Origin: JAXMCI01 sp046349435
GTDB taxonomy: Bacteria; Pseudomonadota; Alphaproteobacteria; Dongiales; Dongiaceae
Assembly: GCA_046349435.1 (NCBI GenBank)
Contig: JAXMCI010000036.1
Coordinates: 1 to 64,000, forward strand
Direction of reading: 5' to 3'
DNA: 64,000 nt
Made by a program: the position numbers and the translations under genes
Shown here: positions 8,061 through 19,900 of the stretch, piece after piece
How the letters are laid out: each line of letters starts with the position of its first letter
Numbering within the stretch: position 1 is the first letter of the stretch
The notes under the pieces: model-generated
Told to the model about the DNA's origin: nothing
What the model saw: only the letters and a program-made list of their open reading frames with translations
The model's database searches: none

Positions 8061-10039
8061 GGCGGCGCCGCGGCGGGCAAGGCCGCGGCACGGCGGGCGC
8101 GCTGCGGCGCGCCGACCCGCAGGCGCCGGTCGGACAGCGACACCACGCCGCCCAGCGCCATGATCAGGAAGCCGATCCACAGCAGCGGCACGAGCGGCTG
8201 GTCGTAGATCCGCACCGTCCAGCCGCCCTTGCCGTCGGGCTCGCCGAGCACGGCATAGAGGTCGTTCAGCAGGGTCGTGTGGAGCGCCGCGCCGGTGGTG
8301 GTCTGCTGCTGCACCGGATAGAAGCGGCGCTCCGGCGTCAGCACGGCGATGGTCCGGCCGTCGCGGCTGGCGGTGAAGCGGCCGCGCTCGACCCGGTAGT
8401 TGGCGCCGACCGCCGGCTCGACCCCGTCGAAGCGGTAGTCGACGCCGGCCAGGCTCACGCTCTCGCCGGGATGCATGATGCGGATCACCTCGCCCTTCCA
8501 GGCCGAGGCGCCGGTGATGCCGAGGATGGCGACGGCCAGCCCGGCATGGGCCAGCGTCATGCCGTAGGCGGCGCGCGGCAGGCTGCGGGCGCGCTGCCAG
8601 GCCTGGCCGAGGCCGCGGCCCGGCCGCAGCCGCTCGACCAGCTCGACCAGGCTGCCGACCAGCAGCCAGCCGCCGAGCGCCAGCCCGCACAGCGCCGGCA
8701 GCGGCCCGCCCCGGATCCACCAGCCGATCGCGAAGGCGGCGGCGGCGGCGAGCAGCGCCGCCCACAGCCGGCCGAGCGCGCCGGCGAGGTCGCCGCGCTT
8801 CCAGGCGAGCATCGGCCCGACCGGCAGCGCCACCGCCAGCAGCGCCATCAGCGGCCCGAAGGTGCGGTCGAAATAGGGCGCGCCGACCGAGACGGTGCCG
8901 CCGCCGATGAGGTCGAGCAGCAGCGGGTAGAGGGTGCCGCCCAGCACCGTGGCGCAGGCGACCGCCAGCAGCAGGTTGTTCAGCACCAGCCCGCCCTCGC
9001 GGCTGATCGGGGCGAACAGGCCGCCGCCCTGCAGGGTGGGGGCGCGGATGGCAAAGAGGGTGAGCGAGCCGCCGATGGTGGCGACCAGCAGCCCGAGGAT
9101 GAACATGCCGCGGGCCGGGTCGACGGCGAAGCTGTGCACCGAGGTCAGCACGCCGGAGCGCACCAGGAAGGTGCCGATCAGGCTGAGCGCGAAGGTCGCG
9201 ATGGCGAGCAGGATGGTCCAGCTCTTCAAGGCGTCGCGCTTCTCGACGACGATCGCCGAGTGGAGCAGCGCGGTGCCGGAGAGCCAGGGCATCAGCGAGG
9301 CGTTCTCGACCGGGTCCCAGTACCACCAGCCGCCCCAGCCGAGCGTGTAGTAGGCCCAGTGGCTGCCGAGCGCGATGCCGAGCGTCAGCGCGACCCAGGC
9401 GGCCAGCGTCCAGGGCCGCACCCAGCGCGCCCAGGCGGCGTCGACCTTGCCCTCGATCAGCGCCGCGACGGCGAAGGAGAAGGCCATCGAGAAGCCGACA
9501 TAGCCGAGATAGAGCATCGGCGGGTGCATGGCGAGGCCGGGATCCTGCAGGATCGGGTTGAGGCCCTCGCCGTCGGGCGGCGCCGGCAGCAGCCGCGCGA
9601 AGGGGTTGGAGGCGAACAGCATGAAGGCGATGAATCCCACCGCGATCATGCCCTGCACCGCCAGCACGCGGGCCTTGAGCGGCGGCGGCAGGTTGCCGCC
9701 GAACCAGGCGACCGACAGGCCGAACACCGCCAGGATCGAGACCCAGAGCAGCAGCGAGCCCTCGTGGTTCCCCCAGACGCCGGCGATCTGGTAGAGCAGC
9801 GGCTTGGTGGAGTGCGAGTTGTGCGCCACCACGGCGACCGAGAAGTCGGAGGTGACGAAGCTCCAGGTCAGCGCCGCGAAGGCCAGGGCGATGAACAGCA
9901 TCTGGCCCTCGGCGGCCGGCCGGGCCGTCGCCATCAGCCGGGGATCGCGCCGCGCCGCGCCGACCAGCGGCAGGATCGACTGCGCGATGGCCAGCAGGAA
10001 GGCCAGCACCAGCGCGAAATGGCCGAGCTCGGGGATCAT
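8057..10039 (-). CDS. ccmF: haem lyase CcmF
   Basis: A 660-residue polytopic membrane protein, the normal length. It carries the WWD haem-handling motif (WGGWWYWDPVENASLMPWL, near residues 235-255), conserved histidines in the segment VVAHNSHSTKPLLYQ, and the GNHEGSLLLWVSIL motif near residue 90. CcmF joins haem delivered by CcmE to apocytochrome c in the periplasm, together with CcmH and CcmI. The start overlaps the ccmE stop by ATGA, showing translational coupling in the ccm operon. Confidence 0.95.
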   Translation of the reverse strand: MIPELGHFALVLAFLLAIAQSILPLVGAARRDPRLMATARPAAEGQMLFIALAFAALTWSFVTSDFSVAVVAHNSHSTKPLLYQIAGVWGNHEGSLLLWVSILAVFGLSVAWFGGNLPPPLKARVLAVQGMIAVGFIAFMLFASNPFARLLPAPPDGEGLNPILQDPGLAMHPPMLYLGYVGFSMAFSFAVAALIEGKVDAAWARWVRPWTLAAWVALTLGIALGSHWAYYTLGWGGWWYWDPVENASLMPWLSGTALLHSAIVVEKRDALKSWTILLAIATFALSLIGTFLVRSGVLTSVHSFAVDPARGMFILGLLVATIGGSLTLFAIRAPTLQGGGLFAPISREGGLVLNNLLLAVACATVLGGTLYPLLLDLIGGGTVSVGAPYFDRTFGPLMALLAVALPVGPMLAWKRGDLAGALGRLWAALLAAAAAFAIGWWIRGGPLPALCGLALGGWLLVGSLVELVERLRPGRGLGQAWQRARSLPRAAYGMTLAHAGLAVAILGITGASAWKGEVIRIMHPGESVSLAGVDYRFDGVEPAVGANYRVERGRFTASRDGRTIAVLTPERRFYPVQQQTTTGAALHTTLLNDLYAVLGEPDGKGGWTVRIYDQPLVPLLWIGFLIMALGGVVSLSDRRLRVGAPQRARRAAALPAAAPP

Positions 10040-10476
10040 GGCTTCGCCGTCTCCTGCCAGCGGCCGGACTTCTTCAGCGCCTCGACCACTTCCTTGGGCA
10101 TGTAGCGCTCGTCGTGCTTGGCCAGCACCTCGTCGGCGACGAAGCCGCCGCCGGGGCCGAAGCGGCCGGCCGCCACCACGCCCTGGCCCTCGCGGAACAG
10201 GTCGGGCAGCACGCCCGTGTAGGTGACCGGCACCGCGGCCGTCATGTCGGTGATCCTGAAATGCACGGTGAGGCCGTCGGCGTCCTTGGTCACGCTGCCG
10301 GCCTCGACCAGCCCGCCCAGCCGGAAGCCGCGGTCGCGCGGCGCCTTGGCGATGTCGGCCGGGGCGTAGAAGAAGCTCAGCGAATCGCGGGTGGCATAGA
10401 GCACCAGCCCGGCGGCCAGCGCCAGCAGCACCATGCCGGTGACCACGGCCCAGAGGCGGCGGCTCTTGCGGGTCAT
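10036..10476 (-). CDS. ccmE: haem chaperone CcmE
   Basis: A 146-residue protein with a short cytoplasmic tail, one membrane helix (LWAVVTGMVLLALAAGLVL) and a periplasmic OB-fold (FRLGGLVEAGSVTKDADG, HFRITDM, VPVTYTGVLPDLFREGQGVV). The covalent haem-binding histidine is in LAKHDERYMP, His121 by my count. It receives haem from CcmABCD and passes it to CcmF. Both ends overlap neighbours by four bases (ccmD and ccmF), so the start ATG at 10476 is secure. Confidence 0.95.
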   Translation of the reverse strand: MTRKSRRLWAVVTGMVLLALAAGLVLYATRDSLSFFYAPADIAKAPRDRGFRLGGLVEAGSVTKDADGLTVHFRITDMTAAVPVTYTGVLPDLFREGQGVVAAGRFGPGGGFVADEVLAKHDERYMPKEVVEALKKSGRWQETAKP

Positions 10477-10655
10477 CGCCGCCGCACCCGGCGCGGCCGC
10501 GCCCGCTCCAGCTCGGCCACCGCCGTCCGGGCCTGGCGCAGCCGGCGCAGGCTGTCGACCACCAGCCAGCCCAGCACCAGCACCGTGATGCCGTAGGCCG
10601 GCCAGATATAGGCCGCCTTGCCGCCCATCGCGAGGTAGGTCTCGATCGCGTCCAT
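10473..10655 (-). CDS. ccmD: haem exporter subunit CcmD
   Basis: A 60-residue single-pass membrane protein. MDAIETYLAMGGKAAYIWPAYG leads into the helix ITVLVLGWLVVDS, followed by a basic tail RRLRQARTAVAELERARPRR. This is the standard CcmD pattern; the protein helps release holo-CcmE from CcmAB-CcmC. The frame is open upstream to 10727, but ATG 10655 matches the family start. The stop overlaps ccmE. Confidence 0.9.
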   Translation of the reverse strand: MDAIETYLAMGGKAAYIWPAYGITVLVLGWLVVDSLRRLRQARTAVAELERARPRRVRRR

Positions 10656-10736
10656 CCGCCGGATTCCGTCCGTCCCGCCTGCGTTGTATCTGGACTTGGG
10701 CGCCGGGAAAACGAGTCCGTGCGACAACCGGCTTGG

Positions 10737-11456
10737 CTAGGCGCCCAGCTGCAGCTGCTCGGCGGCGCGCAGCCGGGCCTCGAGCAGCAGCGTCTTGATG
10801 CGGACCAGCAGCAGGCAGACGAAGAGCAGGGTGAAGCCCAGCCCCATCAGCCCGAGCGGCCACAGCATGGCGGGATCGATGGTCGGGCCGCCCATGCGGA
10901 AGACGCTGGCCGGCTGGTGCAGCGTCGACCACCACTCGACCGAGAACTTGATGATCGGCAGGTTGACGGCGCCGACCAGGGCCAGGATCGCCGCCGCCTG
11001 GGCGCCGCGGCCGGGATCGTCGAAGGCGCGGGCCAGCGCCATGTGGCCGAGATAGAGCAGCAGCAGGATCAGCTCGGAGGTCAGCCGCGCGTCCCACACC
11101 CAGAAGGTGCCCCATTCCGGCTTGCCCCAGAGCGAGCCGGTGACCAGCGCGATCAGGGTGAAGCAGGCGCCGACCGGGGAGGATGCCTGGCAGGCGAGAT
11201 GGGCCAGCGGGTGGCGCCAGATCAGCGCCGCGGCGCTGGCCAGCGCCAGGCAGCCATAGACGAACATCGACATCCAGGCGGCCGGCACGTGCACGTACAT
11301 GATGCGCACCGTCTCGCCCTGCTGGTAGTCGGCCGGCGACTGGAACAGTCCGAGGAACAGCCCGGCGGCGATCAGCAGGATGGTGACCGCCGAGCACCAG
11401 GGCAGGACGGCGTCGGCGATGCGGACGAAGCGGGCCGGGTTGGCGAGACCGTGCAT
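10737..11456 (-). CDS. ccmC: haem exporter/handling protein CcmC
   Basis: A 239-residue protein with six membrane helices. The WWD-type motif GKPEWGTFWVWDARLTSELI lies between conserved histidines (YVHVPAAW upstream, WWSTLHQPASV downstream). CcmC attaches haem to CcmE in the periplasm. It sits in the ccmABCDE order. A 75-base gap to ccmB upstream and 81 bases to ccmD downstream are the only spaces in an otherwise overlapping operon. Confidence 0.95.
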   Translation of the reverse strand: MHGLANPARFVRIADAVLPWCSAVTILLIAAGLFLGLFQSPADYQQGETVRIMYVHVPAAWMSMFVYGCLALASAAALIWRHPLAHLACQASSPVGACFTLIALVTGSLWGKPEWGTFWVWDARLTSELILLLLYLGHMALARAFDDPGRGAQAAAILALVGAVNLPIIKFSVEWWSTLHQPASVFRMGGPTIDPAMLWPLGLMGLGFTLLFVCLLLVRIKTLLLEARLRAAEQLQLGA

Positions 11457-11531
11457 GGGAGCCGCACTATAGGTGCCGGTCCCGGCGGCGCCAATTACTT
11501 CGCCAAGTTTGCTCCAGCCGGGCCGCAGCGA

Positions 11532-12203
11532 TCACGCCAGGGCCTGGCGCAGGGCGGCGGCGACGGCCCAGGGGGCGAGGGCGATGGCGGCCAGCAGCAT
11601 GCCGCCGAGCAGCGCCAGCGGCGGCAGGCTGGTGCCGACGCCGGTCACCGCCGCGTCGACCGCGGCGACGCCGAAGATCAGCACGGGGATCGCCAGCGGC
11701 AGCACCAGGAAGGGCAGCAGCACGGCGCCGCGCCGGGCGCCCAGCACCAGGGCGGCGCCGACCGCGCCGATCAGGCTGAGGGTGGGGGTGCCGAGCAGCA
11801 GGGCCAGCATCAGCATCGGCATGGCCGGACCGGGCAGCTGCAGCAGCAGGCCCAGCAGCGGCGCCGCCAGGATCAGCGGCAGGCCGGTGGCGAGCCAGTG
11901 CGCCAGCACCTTGGCGAGCGCCACCAGCCCGAGCGGCGGCGGCGCCAGCGCCAGCTGGTCGAGGCTGCCATCCTCCTGGTCGGCCTGGAACAGCCGGTCG
12001 AAGGAGAGCAGGGCCGAGAGCAGCGCGGTAGCCCACAGGATGCCCGGTGCGATGCGCGCCAGCAGCCGCGGCTCCGGCCCGACGCCGAACGGGAAGAGCA
12101 GCGTCACCACGGCGAAGAAGGCGACCACCAGCACCGCGTCGCTGCCCTGGCGCAGCGCCAGGGCGAGGTCGCGGCGGACCAGCGCGGCGAGCGAGCCGAT
12201 CAT
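11532..12203 (-). CDS. ccmB: haem exporter permease CcmB
   Basis: A 223-residue protein with six hydrophobic helices. The family start ALVRRDLALALRQGSDAVL is followed by FDRLFQADQEDGSLDQLAL, the conserved cytoplasmic loop. CcmB is the membrane subunit of the CcmAB ATPase that releases holo-CcmE from CcmC. The start overlaps the ccmA stop as ATGA (12200-12203). Confidence 0.95.
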   Translation of the reverse strand: MIGSLAALVRRDLALALRQGSDAVLVVAFFAVVTLLFPFGVGPEPRLLARIAPGILWATALLSALLSFDRLFQADQEDGSLDQLALAPPPLGLVALAKVLAHWLATGLPLILAAPLLGLLLQLPGPAMPMLMLALLLGTPTLSLIGAVGAALVLGARRGAVLLPFLVLPLAIPVLIFGVAAVDAAVTGVGTSLPPLALLGGMLLAAIALAPWAVAAALRQALA

Positions 12204-12871
12204 GCCGGCGCGCCCTCCGGCGCGTCCCCCGGCGCGTCCCCCGGCGCCGCCGCGGCCGGCTGGTGCCGCTCCAGGGCCAGCGTCTCCGCCCCGGGCAGCG
12301 GGAAGCCGCCATGGGCGGCGATCAGCGCCAGCCCGCCCTGCGCGCGATGCGCCGCGATGGCGCGGGCGAGCGCCGCCTGCCCGGCATCGTCGAGCGCGGC
12401 GTTGGGCTCGTCGAGCAGCCAGAGCGGCGCCGGCGCGGCGAGCAGCCGGGCGAGGCCGAGCCGGCGGCGCTGCCCGGCGGAGAGGGCGCGGGCCGGCCGC
12501 TCGGCGAGCGGCTCCAGGGCGAAGGCGTCGAGTGCCGCCTCGGCCGCCGCCGGGTCGCCGCGGCCGCGCAGCCGCTGCCAGAAGCGCAGGTTCTCCCAGA
12601 CGGTGAGGGCGGCCTTGGCGCCGTCGAGATGGCCGAGATAGTGCAGCCGGGTGCGGTGGGCGTCGGGATCGCCGGCGATCGGCGCGCCCTGCCACAGCAC
12701 CTCGCCCGCCGCCGGGCGGATCAGCCCGGCGAGGCAGCGCAGCAGGGTCGACTTGCCGCTGCCGTTGGGACCGCGCAGCAGCAGCGCGCCGCCGGGCGCG
12801 ACATCGAGCGCCAGGCGGGCGAAGACGAGGCGCCCGCCGCGGCGGCAGGCGAGGGCGCGGGCGGCGAGCAT
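12200..12871 (-). CDS. ccmA: haem exporter ATPase CcmA
   Basis: A 223-residue ABC ATPase with Walker A GPNGSGKST, signature LSAGQRRRLGLARLL, Walker B LWLLDEPNAALD and the CcmA-typical TRLHYLGHLDGAKAALTVWENL segment. It is the first gene of the ccm operon and powers release of holo-CcmE. The last dozen residues (GDAPGDAPEGAPA) come from a 12-base tandem repeat (GGCGCGTCCCCC at 12219-12230 and 12231-12242 on the plus strand), so the C-terminal tail is probably variable in length. Confidence 0.93.
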   Translation of the reverse strand: MLAARALACRRGGRLVFARLALDVAPGGALLLRGPNGSGKSTLLRCLAGLIRPAAGEVLWQGAPIAGDPDAHRTRLHYLGHLDGAKAALTVWENLRFWQRLRGRGDPAAAEAALDAFALEPLAERPARALSAGQRRRLGLARLLAAPAPLWLLDEPNAALDDAGQAALARAIAAHRAQGGLALIAAHGGFPLPGAETLALERHQPAAAAPGDAPGDAPEGAPA

Positions 12872-12928
12872 GCTGGATTGGTTCTCGTTTGCCCCGTCGC
12901 CGGCTCGCGGCGGCCCGTCTTCCCTTCC

Positions 12929-12950
12929 TTGTCATCGCCGGGCATGACAA
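12929..12950. repeat. short palindromic REP-like hairpin
   Basis: TTGTCAT (12929-12935) and ATGACAA (12944-12950) are perfect inverted arms around an eight-base CGCCGGGC core. The same GTCAT...CCGGGC...ATGAC words occur in the larger repeats at 26030-26260 and 34430-34510, so this looks like a minimal member of one repeat family. Confidence 0.55.
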
Positions 12951-13040
12951 AAAGGCGTCCGGGCCGGCCGCCGGCCGGCAGGCGCCAACTTAGCGGCGCC
13001 GGGGGCGGCGCGACAGGGCGGAAATGGCGCTGAAATGAAA

Positions 13041-13079
13041 CGCGCCGCGCTCCACGGGATGGGACAGGAGCGCGGCGCG
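13041..13079. repeat. 13-bp perfect hairpin upstream of acnA
   Basis: CGCGCCGCGCTCC (13041-13053) and GGAGCGCGGCGCG (13067-13079) are exact inverted repeats with a 13-base loop. No gene ends here on either strand, so it is not an ordinary terminator. It could be an operator, part of an RNA leader, or a mobile palindrome. Confidence 0.6.
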
Positions 13080-13345
13080 CCATGTTGGCGGCTCCCAGGG
13101 GTCGGGTCGGAGGCCGCCAGTATCCAGCCTAGGGGGGCATCGCGGAAGCCGGCTGGAAGAGCTTCGCTTACAGAGAGGGATCGTCTCCGTAGGCACAGAA
13201 GCTACGGGGCCTATGTGGCGCGATTGCGCCCCGAAAATGGCAAAATTAAGATTTCTCCGCCGCCTCCCGCGATTGCCCGCCGCGCGGCGAGCCGCTAGGG
13301 TCGGCGCCTCGCTTCCAGCCCGCGCATCCCCGGAGCCCGACGCCC

Positions 13346-16033
<2,688 letters not shown>

Positions 16034-16114
16034 CGAGCCGCCGGCCGCCCGGCAATGAGGGGGTCACCCTTATGTGATTCGCGGGGGCGGGCTCCCGGTT
16101 CCTATGTTCCGGGC

Positions 16115-16864
16115 ATGCGCTTCACCATGCCCGCAACGATCCTCGCCCTGCTGCTGCCAAGCCTGGCCGCGGCCAACCAGCCGGTGCCGGCGGGAACCGC
16201 CCCGCGGCCGGTGGTGGTCGAGCTCTTCACCTCGCAGGGCTGCAGCTCTTGCCCGCCGGCCGATGCGCTGCTCGGCGAGCTGGCGCGGCGCAAGGACCTG
16301 GTCGCGCTCTCCTTCCACGTCGACTACTGGGACTATATCGGCTGGCGCGACCCCTATGCGAGCCCGGCCACCACGGAGCGGCAGCGCGACTATGCCCGCT
16401 CGCTCGGCCTGCGCATGGTCTACACCCCGCAGATGGTGGTCGGCGGCCGCGCCGACGCGGCCGGCTCCGACCGGGCGGCGGTGGCGCGGCTGATCGACGA
16501 GGCGGCCCGCCAGCCGCAGATCGAGGTCGGCTTCAGCAAGGACGAGAGCGGCCGGTTCTATGTCGAGCTGCCCGCCCAGCCGCGCTTCGACGGCATGGCC
16601 ACGGTCTGGCTCGCGGTCTTCGACCACGAGCACGAGACCCCGGTGGCCCGCGGCGAGAATGCCGGTGCGACGCTCGACAGCTACAACGTCGTGCGCGAAT
16701 GGCGCCGGCTCGGCAGCTGGTCGGGCGGCGCGCAGGAGATTCCGATGCCGATGGCGCCCGACGCCGCGGCCAAGCATGACGGCTGTGCGGTGATCGTGCA
16801 GCGCGGCGAGGCCGGCGCGGTGCTCGGCGCGGCGATCCTGCCGATGCGCGACGGCAGCTGGTAG
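16115..16864 (+). CDS. DUF1223 secreted thioredoxin-like protein
   Basis: A 249-residue protein with a signal peptide (MRFTMPATILALLLPSLAAA) and the DUF1223 core: VVVELFTSQGCSSCPPADAL with a CxxC pair, HVDYWDYIGWRDPYASP, and YTPQMVVGG with a cis-Pro. The fold is thioredoxin-like, and the protein probably acts in the periplasm, but no reaction is established. I chose ATG 16115 because it starts the signal peptide; the frame is open from 16055 without homology. It lies 81 bases after acnA on the same strand. Confidence 0.88.
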   Translation: MRFTMPATILALLLPSLAAANQPVPAGTAPRPVVVELFTSQGCSSCPPADALLGELARRKDLVALSFHVDYWDYIGWRDPYASPATTERQRDYARSLGLRMVYTPQMVVGGRADAAGSDRAAVARLIDEAARQPQIEVGFSKDESGRFYVELPAQPRFDGMATVWLAVFDHEHETPVARGENAGATLDSYNVVREWRRLGSWSGGAQEIPMPMAPDAAAKHDGCAVIVQRGEAGAVLGAAILPMRDGSW

Positions 16865-16952
16865 GAGCGCGTTCCGCCGGCGCTCTGGCGTTCAGGCCGC
16901 GTTCGGGCGATGCTGCTGCGGTGCGACCAGCCGCTGCCCACCGAGCGTCGCG

Positions 16953-19900
16953 ATGAGCGGATCCGAGCCGGATTTCCTCGCCGGCGGCGGCGACATGGGC
17001 GCGCTGATGCGCGCCACCGACTGGGCGGCGACGCCGCTCGGGCCGCTGGCCGGCTGGCCGCAATCGTTGCGCACCTCGGTCAGCACCTGCCTCAACTGCG
17101 CCTTCCCGATCCTGCTCTGGTGGGGGCCGGATCTCGTCATGCTCTACAACGACGAGTACCGGACCATCCTCGGCACGGCCAAGCATCCGCAGGCTCTCGG
17201 CCGCCCCGGCCGCGAGACCTGGCCGGAGATCTGGCACATCATCGGCCCGATGCTCGACGGCGTGCTGGCACGGGGCGACGCGACGCGGGCGCGCGACCTG
17301 CTGCTGATGCTGGAGCGCAACGGCTATCCCGAGGAGTGCTATTTCAGCTTCTCCTACTCGCCGATCCGCGACGAATCGGGCGGCATCGGCGGCGTCTTCA
17401 CGCCGGTCATCGAGACCACCGAGCGGGTGATCGGCGAGCGGCGGGTCGCCACCCTGCGCGACCTGGCCGCCGGCCGCGCCGCCGAGGGCGGCGCCGCGGG
17501 CGCCTGCCGGAGCGCGGCGGCCTGCCTGGCGCGCAACCGGCACGATCTGCCCTTCGCGCTGATCTACCGGCTCGAGGACGGCATGGCCGAGCTTGCCGGG
17601 TCGGCCGGCATCGAGCCCGGCGGGCCGGCGGCGCCGGTTGCCGTGCCGCTGGCCGCGGCGGCGGATCCGTGGCAGCTCGCCGCCGCGGCCGCCGGGACGG
17701 GACCCCGGCTGGTCGAGGGGCTGGCCGGGCGCTTCCCCGGACCGCTGCCCTCCGGCGCCTGGTCGCGGCCGCCCGACGCTGCCCTGGTGCTGCCGATCGT
17801 GCTGCCGGGCCAAGCGCGGCCCGGCGCCCTGCTGGTCGCCGGGCTCAGCCCGCACAAGGTGCTCGACAGCGCCTATCGCGACTTCCTCGCGCTGGTCGCC
17901 GACCAGCTGGCGGCCGCCATCGCCGAGGCCGATGCGTTCGCCGCGGAGCGGCGGCGGGCCGAGGCGCTGGCCGAGATCGACCGTGCCAAGACCGCCTTCT
18001 TCGCCAATATCAGCCATGAGTTCCGCACGCCGCTGACCCTGATGCTGGGACCGCTCGAGGCGGCGCTGGCCGAGCCCGGCCGGCCGGAGCGGGAGCGCGA
18101 GCAGCTGGCGGTGGCGCACCGCAACGCGCTGCGGCTGCTGCGGCTGGTCAACACCCTGCTCGACTTCGCCCGGCTGGAGGCCGGCCGGCTGCAGGCGGTG
18201 CTGCGGCCGACCGACCTGGCGGCGCTGACGGCCGAGCTCGCCGGCGGCTTCCGCTCGGCCTGCGAGCAGGCCGGGCTGGCGCTGCGCGTCGACTGCCCGG
18301 CGCTGCCGGGCCTCGTGCCGGTCGATCCCGAGCTCTGGGAACGGATCCTGCTGAACCTGCTGTCCAACGCCTTCAAGTACACGCCGGCCGGCGAGATCGC
18401 GGTCGGCCTGCGCGCCGTCGAGGGCTGGGCCGAGCTGACCGTGCGCGATACCGGCACCGGCATCGCGGCGGCCGAGCTGCCGCACATCTTCGAGCGCTTC
18501 CGCCGCGTCGCCGGCGCGCGGCCGCAGCCACGAGGGCAGCGGCATCGGGCTCGCCCTGGTGCGCGAGCTGGTGGCCATGCAGGGCGGCACCATCGCGGTC
18601 GCGAGCGAGCCCGGCCGCGGCTCGGTCGCACCGTGCGGCTGCCGCTGTCGCAGGCGATCGCGGCACCCGCCGCGGCACCGGCGCCGCCGCCGGGCGGCCA
18701 GGCGCCGCGGTCCTGGCCGAGGCGGTGCGCTGGCTGCCGGCGGCGCGCCCCGGATCGTCGGCGCGGGCGACCGGCCGCTGGTGCTGCTCGCCGACGACAA
18801 TGCCGACATGCGCGACTATGTCCGCCGCCTGCTCGAGCCGCGCTTCGCCGTGGCCGCCGTCCCGGACGGCGCGGCGGCGCTGGCGGCGGCCCGCGCGCGC
18901 CGGCCCGACCTGCTGCTCAGCGACGTCATGATGCCCGGGCTCGACGGCTTCGCCCTGCTGCGCGCCATCCGCGCCGACCCGGCGCTCGCCGATGTCCCGG
19001 TGATCCTGCTCTCCGCCCGGGCCGGCGAGGAGGCGCGGGTCGAGGGGCTCGACGCCGGCGCCGACGACTACGTGACGAAGCCCTTCACCGCCCGCGAGCT
19101 GACGGCGCGGGTGGCCGCCAACCTGACATTGGCGCAGCACCGGCGCGAGGTGGCCGAGCGCGAGCGCGCATTGCGCGCGGAGGCGGAGCGCAGCCGCGAC
19201 GATCTCCGGCTGGCGCTGCGCGCGGCGCGGGCCGGCGCCTGGGACTGGGACGTGGCGGCCGGCCGCCGCAGCTGGTCGCCGGAGTTCCGCGCGCTGCTCG
19301 GGCTCGATCCGTCCGGCGCGGCCGTGGCGGTGGAGGACTGGCTCGGGCGGATGCCGGCCGAGGACCGGGCGGCGGTCGATGCGGCGATCGCGCGGGCTTC
19401 GCGGAGCGCGCGCCGGAGCTCGGCACGGAGTACCGGCTGGTCGGGCCGGCGGGGAGACGCGGTGGCTGGCCAGCCTCGGCCGGATCTTCTACGACCAGGC
19501 GGGGCGGCCGCTGCGGGTGCTCGGCATCACCATCGACGTCACCGAGCGCAAGCGCGGCGAGGCGGCGCTGGCGCGCTATCGCCTGCTGTCGGAGCATGGC
19601 CGCGACATCATCCTCTTCATCGACCCGGCCGACGGCCGGATCCTCGAGGCCAACGCGGCGGCGGTCGCCGCCTACGGCTACGACCGCAACCGCCTGCTCG
19701 GCCTCGCCATCGGCGACCTGCGGGCGCCGGAGACGCAGGCCGACCTGGCGGGCGAGCTGCGGCGCGCCGATGCCGAGGGCATGCTGCTCGAGACCGTGCA
19801 TGTCCGGGCGGACGGCCGCCGCTTCCCAGTCGAGGTCAGCACGCGCGGCGCCACGATCGACGGGCGGCGCATGCTGCTCAGCATCGCGCGCGACATCACC

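Larger units (their letters stand above)
12872..13345. other. 474-base spacer between divergent ccmA and acnA
   Basis: No convincing ORF is present. It holds a short REP-like hairpin at 12929-12950, a strong 13-bp hairpin at 13041-13079, and a small GGCGC-GATT-GCGCC hairpin near 13217-13230. An AT-rich patch at 13234-13255 stands out in this GC-rich DNA. Within it TTGCGC (13224-13229) and TAAGAT (13247-13252), 17 bases apart, could be a weak acnA promoter with a leader of about 85 bases. The ccm operon promoter should lie close to 12880-12930 on the minus strand but is not obvious. Confidence 0.5.
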
